A stretch of DNA of 37,570 bases from Micavibrio aeruginosavorus. Lineage in GTDB: Bacteria > Pseudomonadota > Alphaproteobacteria > Micavibrionales > Micavibrionaceae. Both the position numbers and the translations under genes were made by a program. The notes beneath the pieces are model-generated. The model had not been told where the DNA came from, made no database searches, and saw only the letters and a list, made by a program, of their open reading frames with translations. Below are positions 8,419 through 15,403 of this stretch, piece after piece. Position 1 is the first letter of the stretch. Each line of letters starts with the position of its first letter. The stretch spans positions 1 through 37,570 of the forward strand of contig QFOT01000004.1 in NCBI GenBank assembly GCA_003241285.1. The letters run 5' to 3'.

Positions 8419-9180
8419 TCAGCTTAAATTTTTTGCGCCGCGCGCCTCTAAATCCTTGATCAGGTTGCGGACTTCGTGAGGGGCAATTTCCCGCAGCCGT
8501 CCGGTTTCCAAATCTCCCAAATGAAATGGACCGTAATCTGTTCTAATCAAGCGGTTTACCACGCAGCCGAAATGTTCCATCAATTTGCGGATTTCCCGGT
8601 TCTTGCCTTCGGTCAGAATAACCTGATACCAGGTGTTTTTTCCTGTTGGGGCCTTTTCTTCCGTTACTGTTGCGCCGCGATAGGTTACGCCACCCGCTGT
8701 AACGCCTTTCGATAAACGTTCGAGCTGCTGGAGGGTCAATCGTCCATGAACGCGGACACGGTAAATACGCTCAAGCGCGGTTTGCGGCGACATCATGGCC
8801 TGCGCGAGCGGTCCGTCCGAAGAAAAAAGTAAAAGGCCTTCACTGTTGACATCGAGCCGTCCCACATTCATCAGGCGGGGCAGAGGCTTTCTATGATTTT
8901 TAGGATCAAAGCAGGGAAGATCATAAACGATATCACGGCCCTGACTGTCGTAAGTTGTTACAAGAACATCCAGCGGTTTATTCAGCATGAAAAGGCGCGG
9001 CAATGGCCGCGTTTCGAGCGTAACTTTTTTACCGTCTACTTCGACGTCATCACTTTCCTCAACGGGAGTGGTGGGCCCGGCCTCGACGCCGTTGACCGAA
9101 ACGCGGCCATCGGCGACCAGCCGCTCGGCCTCGCGGCGGCTGCCGATTCCGGCTCTTTGTAGGAAGACATTTAATCGCAT
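8419..9180 (-). CDS. rluB: 23S rRNA pseudouridine synthase, RluB-like
   Basis: A 253-residue RsuA/RluB/RluE-family enzyme. An S4 RNA-binding domain (RLNVFLQRAGIGSRREAERL, first 60 residues) precedes the catalytic domain with Asp110 in VGRLDVNSEGLLL. The segments LERIYRVRVHG, LTEGKNREIRKLMEHFG and LIRTDYGPF are typical of the RluB branch, which modifies U2605 in 23S rRNA helix 89. The basic extension seen in many RluB proteins is absent. It lies just upstream of the PLD gene with a 9-base gap, so one transcript is likely. Confidence 0.9.
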   Translation of the reverse strand: MRLNVFLQRAGIGSRREAERLVADGRVSVNGVEAGPTTPVEESDDVEVDGKKVTLETRPLPRLFMLNKPLDVLVTTYDSQGRDIVYDLPCFDPKNHRKPLPRLMNVGRLDVNSEGLLLFSSDGPLAQAMMSPQTALERIYRVRVHGRLTLQQLERLSKGVTAGGVTYRGATVTEEKAPTGKNTWYQVILTEGKNREIRKLMEHFGCVVNRLIRTDYGPFHLGDLETGRLREIAPHEVRNLIKDLEARGAKNLS

Positions 9181-9223
9181 GAGCGGACCTTGCCAAAAAT
9201 TACGACAAAAGTCATGTCAATTA

Positions 9224-9562
9224 TCAATTGCGGCAGAAGCCTTCGCCGACTTTGATCATCAGGCAGTTTTTCTTGTCGAGAAGCCATTTCATGCCAGTAT
9301 CGGTGCCAGATCCATGACGAATAAGCTCATCTTTGCCTCTACGCGTAAAAACGATACCTCTATCGGTCGCGTGGCCCCTGAAATATTTAGATCCATCGAG
9401 ATCTTTGATGACGATCTGATATTCTTCCTGGCCGAGATTGGTAATAATGAGAGAGGTGCCTTCAGGGCCGGTCCACTCTCCCATCCAGTTTTCGTAGGAA
9501 GGGATGACCGTACTACAGGAAGCAAGGGTTAAAATAGCCAAAAAGATAATTTTAAAATTCAT
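9224..9562 (-). CDS. Small lipoprotein, unknown
   Basis: A 112-residue protein with a clear lipoprotein signal: hydrophobic residues 5-14 and lipobox LASC with Cys16. The rest (YENWMGEWTGPEGTSLIIT and GFCRN at the end) resembles small lipocalin-like or Meth_synt-type beta proteins with a W-x-G-x-W-x-G start, and has a second pair of cysteines near the end that could form a disulfide. Its start lies inside the 3' end of the TonB receptor gene (11-base overlap), so it is the last gene of the probable copper operon. Confidence 0.75.
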   Translation of the reverse strand: MNFKIIFLAILTLASCSTVIPSYENWMGEWTGPEGTSLIITNLGQEEYQIVIKDLDGSKYFRGHATDRGIVFTRRGKDELIRHGSGTDTGMKWLLDKKNCLMIKVGEGFCRN

Positions 9563-11582
9563 ATTTTACTCCTGCAAAAACGCTTCTACCCGCCCCGGGA
9601 TAAAAGATATTGGTCGCTGTAGTACGGGCATCGCGTATAACGCCGATATCGCTGATATATTCTTTATCGGTTAAATTGCGGGCGTCAATATAGAAATGAA
9701 GCCCGTTTTCAAGCTGCACTCCTGTTTTAAGGCCGAATAGCGTATAGCCGGGAGTTTTCAGTGTATTGGCCTGATCGGCATAGGCACCGTCCGGTACGTA
9801 ATCGATAGTCGGCGTCAGGTAAAAACCGTCACGGCTGCGATAGGTAAGACTGGAGCGTAAAACATGTTCTGGCACACCTGCAATGTCATTGTCACCATAG
9901 ACGCTGTCACTATCGAAGTGGAAATCATTATAGGTCCAGACCTGGCTAAATATCCAGTTATCATGCAAAGCGACAGAGCCGCCCAGTTCCAGCCCCTGAT
10001 GGATCGTATCGCCGGCATTGAACGTCGCCGCCGGGATGCCGGCACCTGTCGTATATTGAAGAAGTTCATCCTTGATCTGCGAGCGATAGGCGGTCATGTC
10101 CCATGTAAATCTGCCTTTGCTTCCGCGCGTGCCAATTTCGAGCGTCCAGGCGTCTTGCGGTTGCAGATCGACAAACTGCGTTGTGGCGGCAAAGGTCTGG
10201 GCAAGATCGGAGAAATCAGGCACATCCTGTGAGCGCGTCAGGTTGACAAATGCCTGAATGCTTTCCTCCGGTTGCCACAGCAATCCAATCTTGGGATTGA
10301 TGCCATCATAATCGGTCGCGTCTGATTTCGCCGTAGGATTGAGAGCCAGTCCGCCTTTATCAGTATAATCACGCTCGGCATGGAAGGCTTTCGCGCCTGT
10401 CATGAACGCCATTTGAGGCAGGAACCAGAAACGGTTTTCAAAATAAGCTTCGTAATTATCGGCTCTCTGACGCGCATTCAGCGTTTGCGCGCCGCGCTCG
10501 CCGTTTATATTTTGATATTGCAGGGCCTCATTCGTGCCACCGAAATACCGCGCCCCGAGAAGAATTTCATTGCGGTAATCCCCAATCATAAAATTAGAGG
10601 TATAGCGGGGCCCGGCGCCGAAAGTCGTGCCGTCCTGTTCGATGATCTGAAAAATCGGGTGATAGAGATCTTTATGAATGACCCATGTATCGAAATCCAG
10701 CTTACCGCCAAGGGTTTTGAAACTAGTGCGGTTGGCAATGCGCTGGGTTTTTGTCACGCGGCCCTGATCTCCAGATAGAGCATTCGCGGCTGCCATTTTG
10801 GGATTATTGAGCGCCTGATCGAGTGTCAGAGCGCCTGGCAGATCCTGATCGACGTTATAAATGCCGCCATAGAATCTTGTTTCGATATCGGGCGATATTT
10901 TGTAACCGATATTACCATTGAATACTTCGCTGTTGGTGTCTTCATGGTCACGGAAACCATCGGCGCGGGTTATAGTGCCGCCGGCAAAGAAATCAAAATC
11001 GCCCAGAACACGCGAGACTTGCGCATTACCGCGCTTGGTACCGAAACTGCCCCCTTCGAGTTGCAAGATATTCGGGCTAGTGGCGGTATAGGCTGTTGGC
11101 GTAACGAAGTTGACGGCACCGCCGAGTGTGGAAGCCCCATAGAATAATCCGTTGCCACCTTTGTATATTTCCGTTGCGCGAATGGTGAGCGGATCGATCT
11201 GGTAATAATCACCGCTGCCATCGGCAAGATTGGTTGGAATGCCGTCTTGTAGAATCTCAATACCGCGTGCGTGGAACCCCCGCCCGATGCCCGAGCCACG
11301 AATCGAAAGACGGATTTCCTGACCGTATCTTGTCTGGGCAAAAACACCGGGTTCGTCCTCTACGATATCCTTGATCGTATTAGCATAGCGGTCCTTATAT
11401 TTCTCGCTATCTATAAAAAGAACGGAGCCTGCCGTTTTTTTAATCTCTGATTCTTGCAGGCGAACACTGGGTGAAGTGATGGAGCCGGCTTTGGCATTGA
11501 CGACGACTTTGGTTGATTGTGCCAGGGCAAGGGATGGCAAAAGCGCAGCCATCGCTGTGCTGAAAAAAAGTTTTTTGAACAT
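9552..11582 (-). CDS. TonB-dependent outer-membrane receptor
   Basis: A 676-residue receptor. A signal peptide ends around SLALAQ (residue 22). The plug domain covers about 45-160, with VEDEPGVFAQTRYGQEIRLSIRG, GIEILQDGIPTN and YGASTLGGAVNFVTP motifs. The beta-barrel follows, ending in the outer-membrane signature FAGVKYEF with a terminal Phe. It resembles FecA-type receptors. It is the third gene of a DUF2946-DUF1775-receptor run, which suggests that copper or a copper complex is the ligand; this is inferred from context and not from ligand residues. The YcnI gene is 17 bases upstream, so co-transcription is likely. Confidence 0.92.
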   Translation of the reverse strand: MFKKLFFSTAMAALLPSLALAQSTKVVVNAKAGSITSPSVRLQESEIKKTAGSVLFIDSEKYKDRYANTIKDIVEDEPGVFAQTRYGQEIRLSIRGSGIGRGFHARGIEILQDGIPTNLADGSGDYYQIDPLTIRATEIYKGGNGLFYGASTLGGAVNFVTPTAYTATSPNILQLEGGSFGTKRGNAQVSRVLGDFDFFAGGTITRADGFRDHEDTNSEVFNGNIGYKISPDIETRFYGGIYNVDQDLPGALTLDQALNNPKMAAANALSGDQGRVTKTQRIANRTSFKTLGGKLDFDTWVIHKDLYHPIFQIIEQDGTTFGAGPRYTSNFMIGDYRNEILLGARYFGGTNEALQYQNINGERGAQTLNARQRADNYEAYFENRFWFLPQMAFMTGAKAFHAERDYTDKGGLALNPTAKSDATDYDGINPKIGLLWQPEESIQAFVNLTRSQDVPDFSDLAQTFAATTQFVDLQPQDAWTLEIGTRGSKGRFTWDMTAYRSQIKDELLQYTTGAGIPAATFNAGDTIHQGLELGGSVALHDNWIFSQVWTYNDFHFDSDSVYGDNDIAGVPEHVLRSSLTYRSRDGFYLTPTIDYVPDGAYADQANTLKTPGYTLFGLKTGVQLENGLHFYIDARNLTDKEYISDIGVIRDARTTATNIFYPGAGRSVFAGVKYEF

Positions 11583-11599
11583 CTAAAAAATTCCTGAAA

Positions 11600-12124
11600 T
11601 TAATGTGAATGAGCGGAGTGCTTGTCTTTGATATCGACAAACGGCGCGGGGCTTTTCAGGTCATGCCATTCCTGATTATCAGACGGTATTTCCGTCCAGC
11701 GGTTTTCCTTGTCGCCGCATTTCTGTACGACCGGAAAATAAACGGTCTGCGCATTCCCTGGTAATTTGGTCAGAATGCCAAATTCGTCATACTGGCTGTC
11801 GGAAAGTTTTCCGCCTGACCAGATAATTTCAGAAAATTCTTCTGTCGCCATTTTCCCATGTCCTGCAGGCACTGCCTTATTAAGTTTGCGTTTCCTGATT
11901 TCAACCGTCCAGCCAGGCTTGGCCTGCGGTTTCATGGTTACAAAACCCGGAGGGATAGAAACATGAATCTGTGTTGTATCCGCGCCATCGCAGCCATGAG
12001 AGATACGAAAAGATGTCTGGAAATAACTACCTGCTGTCCCTTCATTGGGATTAGCCGTGACATGCGCATAGGATTGGGTGCTGAATAGAGTAAGCGCAGC
12101 ACAAAGCGCGAGAGAATATTTCAT
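11600..12124 (-). CDS. YcnI-like copper-binding protein (DUF1775)
   Basis: A 174-residue secreted protein. The signal peptide ends in QSYA, so the mature protein begins with His21 followed by VTANPNEG. In Bacillus subtilis YcnI this N-terminal His forms a monohistidine brace for Cu(II) together with a Glu and a conserved Trp; here NEGTAGSYFQTSFRISHGC supplies the Glu and PGWTVEI a Trp. Cysteines in SHGCDG and QKCGDK may form a disulfide. The tail KDKHSAHSH is His-rich and could add metal affinity. It lies between DUF2946 and the TonB receptor genes. Confidence 0.9.
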   Translation of the reverse strand: MKYSLALCAALTLFSTQSYAHVTANPNEGTAGSYFQTSFRISHGCDGADTTQIHVSIPPGFVTMKPQAKPGWTVEIRKRKLNKAVPAGHGKMATEEFSEIIWSGGKLSDSQYDEFGILTKLPGNAQTVYFPVVQKCGDKENRWTEIPSDNQEWHDLKSPAPFVDIKDKHSAHSH

Positions 12125-12141
12125 AGATTTTGTCCTTAATA

Positions 12142-12174
12142 TGATCGTTTGATTAAAAATAAATCAAGCGATCA
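12142..12174. repeat. 13-bp inverted repeat between DUF2946 and YcnI genes
   Basis: Arms 12142-12154 (TGATCGTTTGATT) and 12162-12174 (AATCAAGCGATCA) pair over 13 positions with one G-T pair around a 7-base A/T loop. It covers the DUF2946 stop codon and sits 18 bases before the YcnI start. No U-tract follows on the minus strand, so it is not a standard terminator. It could be an operator, an mRNA-stability hairpin or a translational control element. Confidence 0.7.
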
Positions 12175-12532
12175 AGGGCGGACCTTGAGATAGAAATATT
12201 TTAACGGGAATAAGCGCGTGGCTGATGGGCGCATTATTATCGGGATGGAATTTAGCGTAGGCAATCGAGATAAAATCCTCGACAGCGAAATGAGCATTAT
12301 TTCCCGCCAATATAGGAGGCGCAAATGGACACGGCTCCGGCGCATCCTGTTTATGGTCTGCCGAATTAGTATTGTCTGCCACAAAAATGGTTTTGGTTGT
12401 CAGGCCGCTACAAATCGTAATCAGAGAACCGTTTTTAGTATCTGGCATATAGCCAAGAGGAATCAGGCTTCTGACAAAAAGAGCCAGAAGCAAAAGGATC
12501 AGCATAAAATGTACAGCTTTTAAACCACGCAT
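12164..12532 (-). CDS. DUF2946 family protein, copper-associated
   Basis: A 122-residue protein with one N-terminal hydrophobic segment (about 8-25) leading into LIPLGYMPD, then ITICSG, a polar linker with His, and EPCPFAPP. The LxPxGYMP, ITICSG and CPFA elements are the DUF2946 signature. Members are commonly found beside copper TonB receptors and DUF1775 proteins. The cysteines and His could bind metal on the periplasmic side. It is the first gene of the copper run, and its start lies about 30 bases beyond the terminator of the upstream mini-gene unit, leaving little space for its own promoter. Confidence 0.85.
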   Translation of the reverse strand: MRGLKAVHFMLILLLLALFVRSLIPLGYMPDTKNGSLITICSGLTTKTIFVADNTNSADHKQDAPEPCPFAPPILAGNNAHFAVEDFISIAYAKFHPDNNAPISHALIPVKIFLSQGPPLIA

Positions 12533-12561
12533 GGTAAGCGATGTTTAACCTAACAGGCGGC

Positions 12562-12595
12562 AAAATAAAAGCCCCGCCGTCAAGAAGCAGGGCTT
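12562..12595 (-). terminator. Rho-independent terminator after the mini-protein genes
   Basis: On the minus strand AAGCCC (12595-12590) pairs with GGGCTT (12574-12569), and inner GC pairs extend the stem. It is followed by TTATTTTG. It lies just after the 53-residue gene and separates that unit from the DUF2946 gene. Confidence 0.75.
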
Positions 12596-12610
12596 CACTT
12601 GGTCAATCTC

Positions 12611-12772
12611 CTATTCGGCAGCCTGGGTTTCTATTTTATCGCTGTCGGACGATAAATCAGCAATAGCCGGCGATGCGCTCATAGCGCTCTTAGCGTTCAC
12701 CGCTACAGCAGCAAGGCCCAAAAGCGACCCCGCGCAAGCTGCCAGTAATAGAGCGTTGTTAATTTTTTTCAT
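12611..12772 (-). CDS. 53-residue exported mini-protein
   Basis: An open frame from ATG at 12772 to TAG at 12611. It begins MKKINNALLLAACAGSLLGL, a basic start with a long hydrophobic core and a possible signal-peptidase site after AVAVNA, and ends in an acidic, Ser-rich tail (ADLSSDSDKIETQAAE). LAAC also resembles a lipobox, but the hydrophobic stretch continues past the Cys, so ordinary cleavage is as likely. An AAAGAGAGA ribosome site sits 6 bases upstream, and the gene follows the DUF3309 gene by 17 bases with a terminator beyond it. I know no family for it. Confidence 0.65.
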   Translation of the reverse strand: MKKINNALLLAACAGSLLGLAAVAVNAKSAMSASPAIADLSSDSDKIETQAAE

Positions 12773-12789
12773 GGCATTCTCTCTTTAGA

Positions 12790-12948
12790 TCAAATACGGC
12801 CCATCAGAAGAAGAATGATTATAATAAGGGCGACAAGACCCAAGCCACCACTTGGAACATAACCCCAGTTACGACTATGCGGCCATGAAGGGAGGGCGCC
12901 AATTAGTAAAATAATAAGTACGATGAGGAGTATTGTTGATAATGTCAT
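12790..12948 (-). CDS. DUF3309 family 52-residue membrane protein
   Basis: An open frame from ATG 12948 to TGA 12790. The sequence starts MTLSTILLIVLIILLIGALP, continues with the diagnostic SWPHSRNWGYVPSGGLGL, and ends in a second hydrophobic run and MGRI. This is the DUF3309 signature, a tiny two-helix membrane protein widespread in alphaproteobacteria and often stress-induced; its function is unknown. A TTAAGGAAAA ribosome site precedes the ATG. An EcfG-like promoter candidate lies 45 bases upstream. It is co-directional with the 53-residue mini-gene. Confidence 0.9.
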   Translation of the reverse strand: MTLSTILLIVLIILLIGALPSWPHSRNWGYVPSGGLGLVALIIIILLLMGRI

Positions 12949-12992
12949 GAATTTTCCTTAATTCAGCTTTTCTATAATTAACATCAAACACA

Positions 12993-13017
12993 AACATAAT
13001 CCTGCTCAAAAGGTTCT
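12993..13017 (-). promoter_or_regulatory. EcfG-like promoter candidate for the DUF3309 gene
   Basis: On the minus strand AGAAC (13017-13013), a 16-base spacer and TGTT (12996-12993) approximate the alphaproteobacterial general-stress consensus GGAAC-N16/17-CGTT, with one mismatch in each box. It lies 45 bases before the DUF3309 start codon. Confidence 0.35.
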
Positions 13018-13052
13018 GCCTAAAATATCAAAAAAAGCATTTTTCCAGTCTG

Positions 13053-13077
13053 GGAACTATTTCCTGTACATTTGGTT
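13053..13077 (+). promoter_or_regulatory. EcfG-like promoter candidate for the 91-residue lipoprotein
   Basis: GGAAC at 13053-13057, a 16-base spacer and GGTT at 13074-13077 match the EcfG consensus with one mismatch. It lies 57 bases before the start codon at 13134 and is divergent from a similar motif serving DUF3309. Confidence 0.4.
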
Positions 13078-13133
13078 AGTGTCGCATCAGTATTTCAAAG
13101 ATTTAAAACAAAAAGATTACAAGGAGAAATTTT

Positions 13134-13409
13134 ATGAAAAAACAAATTAAAGTGGTCTTATTATCAGCCGCAGCAACGATTTCACTAGCGGCATGTGCAG
13201 GATCAGGCTTCGTACCTGCGTCACAAGCTCCTCGTCCATACACCGCAGCGCACGATATTATAGATGGCCAATGCCGCGACGTTAATTTGCAAGCCACAAC
13301 ATCTAATGCGGTGGATCGCGTTTTACCTGACCATATCACAGTCGTTCGTTGCCCTCAGGAAGCTGGCGGCGTTGAAGACGCGGGTGGCGTGCAGGCCGCT
13401 AACGAATAG
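13134..13409 (+). CDS. Small lipoprotein, unknown
   Basis: A 91-residue protein with a textbook lipoprotein signal: MKKQIK, a hydrophobic core, and lipobox LAAC with Cys21. The mature part has two more cysteines (GQCRDV and VRCPQE), likely a disulfide, and ends in a Gly/Val/Glu-rich tail. I recognise no family. An AAGGAGA ribosome site is well placed. An EcfG-like promoter precedes it and an intrinsic terminator follows, so it is probably a single-gene, stress-regulated unit. Confidence 0.85.
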   Translation: MKKQIKVVLLSAAATISLAACAGSGFVPASQAPRPYTAAHDIIDGQCRDVNLQATTSNAVDRVLPDHITVVRCPQEAGGVEDAGGVQAANE

Positions 13410-13436
13410 AAATTTGGTAAAAATCATATTTTTGAG

Positions 13437-13470
13437 AGAGCAGAAGAGCAATCCTCTGCTCTTTCTTTTT
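13437..13470 (+). terminator. Rho-independent terminator after the small lipoprotein gene
   Basis: AGAGCAGA (13437-13444) pairs with TCTGCTCT (13455-13462) around a 10-base loop and is followed by TTCTTTTT. It isolates the lipoprotein gene from the histidine kinase operon. Confidence 0.85.
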
Positions 13471-13496
13471 GGATATTATTTGGACTCCTGTATAGT
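13469..13496 (+). promoter_or_regulatory. Candidate promoter of the CHASE3 kinase operon
   Basis: TTGGAT (13469-13474) and TATAGT (13491-13496) are spaced by 16 bases. The motif begins within the tail of the preceding terminator and leaves a leader of about 36 bases. It is a pattern match only. Confidence 0.35.
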
Positions 13497-13538
13497 CTTG
13501 TTAGTTTTCATTAATTTCGTATAAGGCTAGGGGAAACC

Positions 13539-14957
13539 ATGCTGGATAATAACTATTTCAGACGCTGGTTCTTGATTATTTTTGCTCTTTTTTGCGTGGG
13601 TATAAATGTGACAGCTTACGTGCTGTATGAAAAAAACGAGGTCATTGCGACCTCAAAGCAATGGGTTTCGCATACATATGAAGTCATTACTGAAGGTTAT
13701 AAATTATTTACAGCTATTCAGGACCGTCAAAGCGCCCATCGCGCCTATATGATAACAAGTAACCAGCAATATCTTAAGTCATACGAGACATTCAATGATG
13801 TAATTTCCGATTCTTTTTCAAGGCTCACAAAGCTCACAAAAGATAATGAAGAACAGGAAGTTCGATTAACAGAATATACAAAGGCATTGGAGGATTTAAA
13901 TGCAACGCTGGCGAAACAAATTCGCTCGAAAGAAATCCAATCAGGAATAGACGTTTTCGATATAAGTGAAACCAAGCCGCGCATAGACAACGTACGTTTC
14001 ATTCATAATGAATTAATCGAAAGCGAAATGAAGCTGCTCGAAAAGAGAAAAACAGAAGAAGAGCGTTTACAGAAAAATTTTATATGGACGCTTTTTTTGG
14101 CGGCGGGTTTATCTGCAGTAGGACTTCTCATCGCTAATATTTTCGTGGCTTTCCTAACCTACAGACGAAAATTCGTTGAAGAAGACTTACTTCGCACTAA
14201 TAAAGAAATGGAAGGCTTCACCTATATTGCCTCTCATGACCTTCGTTCGCCCCTGGTAAATTTAAAGGGATTTGCCACGGAAATGAAATATAGCGTGGAT
14301 GAGCTCCGTCCTATTATAGAGAATAACGCCGATAATCTATCTGCTACTGATGGCAAAAAGGCCCTTGATATTATCGACCACGAAATTCCGGATGCCTTAA
14401 GATACATACATTCTTCAGTCGAAAAGATGGATAAACTGACAAATGCAATTCTCGAATTATCCCGCATTGGCCGACGGAATATTTCTTTTGCTAATGTTGA
14501 AACCGAAAGAGTTGTGCGCCATATCCTCGATACTCTTCACCATACGATCAGCAGCAATAATATCAAGGTCAGTCTTGGGCCGCTTCCCGATGTTGTTGCA
14601 GATCAGATGTCAGTCGAACAGGTTTTTGCCAATATTATCGACAACGCTATAAAATATCTTGATCCGTCACGGCAAGGCCAGATTGAAATAGGTGGAATTA
14701 GAATGTACCGGGATACAAAATTTTGGGTCAAGGATAACGGGCGTGGAATCGATAATAGCGATTACCAGAAAATATTTGAAATTTACCGGCGGGCGGGTAA
14801 TACAGAGAATATACCAGGCGAGGGGATGGGTATGGCTTATGTCCGTACGACATTGCGGAGATTAGGTGGCCAGATATGGTGCGAATCAACCCCTGGTCTT
14901 GGAACGACTTTTTATTTTACTATTTCCAACTCTTTGAAGAAGGATAAATCAAAATGA
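13539..14957 (+). CDS. CHASE3-domain sensor histidine kinase
   Basis: A 472-residue inner-membrane kinase. TM1 lies at about 10-30, followed by a periplasmic CHASE3 domain (about 40-175, with the RQSAHRAYMITSNQQYL helix), TM2 at about 181-207, HisKA with phospho-acceptor His233 in ASHDLRSPLVNLKGF, and HATPase with N-box FANIIDNAIKYLDP, DNGRGI, and the glycine lid GEGMGMAYVRTTLRRLGG. The H-box and ATPase type match the phytochrome-like kinases that signal to Rcp1-type regulators, and such a regulator gene overlaps its stop by ATGA (14954-14957). The start is supported by an AGGGGAA ribosome site. The CHASE3 ligand is unknown. Confidence 0.92.
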   Translation: MLDNNYFRRWFLIIFALFCVGINVTAYVLYEKNEVIATSKQWVSHTYEVITEGYKLFTAIQDRQSAHRAYMITSNQQYLKSYETFNDVISDSFSRLTKLTKDNEEQEVRLTEYTKALEDLNATLAKQIRSKEIQSGIDVFDISETKPRIDNVRFIHNELIESEMKLLEKRKTEEERLQKNFIWTLFLAAGLSAVGLLIANIFVAFLTYRRKFVEEDLLRTNKEMEGFTYIASHDLRSPLVNLKGFATEMKYSVDELRPIIENNADNLSATDGKKALDIIDHEIPDALRYIHSSVEKMDKLTNAILELSRIGRRNISFANVETERVVRHILDTLHHTISSNNIKVSLGPLPDVVADQMSVEQVFANIIDNAIKYLDPSRQGQIEIGGIRMYRDTKFWVKDNGRGIDNSDYQKIFEIYRRAGNTENIPGEGMGMAYVRTTLRRLGGQIWCESTPGLGTTFYFTISNSLKKDKSK

Positions 14958-15403
14958 CAGCTCAAGTGCAAAACGTCACTATTGTAATGATCGAAGATGA
15001 TGAAGGTCATGCAAAACTAATCGAGAAAAACCTGCGGCGGGCAGGGATCATGAACGAAATTGTTCATATAGATAATGGCCGAAAGGCTGCTGAATATCTG
15101 TTAGGAAAAGGCGAATACGCCAAGGACCGTCCGGCAAGCCCTATGCTTATCCTGCTCGATTTAAATTTGCCGGAACTTGATGGATTCCAAATTCTTGAGG
15201 CTATTAAAAAAGACAATATCACCAAGTTAATCCCGGTCATTATTCTTACGACCACCGACAACCCGCGTGAGGTGGAAAGATGTTATGCGCTGGGATGCAA
15301 TGTCTATGTAACCAAACCTGTCGAATATGAAGCTTTTGCGGATTCTATCCGCAAATTGGGACTTCTCCTGGCAGTGGTAAAGGTTCCTGGTGAAGACAAG
15401 TAG
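14954..15403 (+). CDS. Response regulator, single REC domain (Rcp1-like)
   Basis: A 149-residue stand-alone receiver. The acidic pocket is IEDDEGH (Glu14-Asp15-Asp16), the phospho-acceptor is Asp69 in LLDLNLPELDG, the switch Thr sits in ILTTTDN and the conserved Lys in VTKPV. The ALGCNVYVTKPVEYEAF block and long alpha5 resemble Rcp1, the partner of the phytochrome kinase Cph1. There is no output domain, so it acts as a shuttle or by protein contact. It overlaps the CHASE3 kinase by 4 bases and the next REC-kinase by about 14, implying a coupled phosphorelay operon. Confidence 0.93.
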   Translation: MTAQVQNVTIVMIEDDEGHAKLIEKNLRRAGIMNEIVHIDNGRKAAEYLLGKGEYAKDRPASPMLILLDLNLPELDGFQILEAIKKDNITKLIPVIILTTTDNPREVERCYALGCNVYVTKPVEYEAFADSIRKLGLLLAVVKVPGEDK

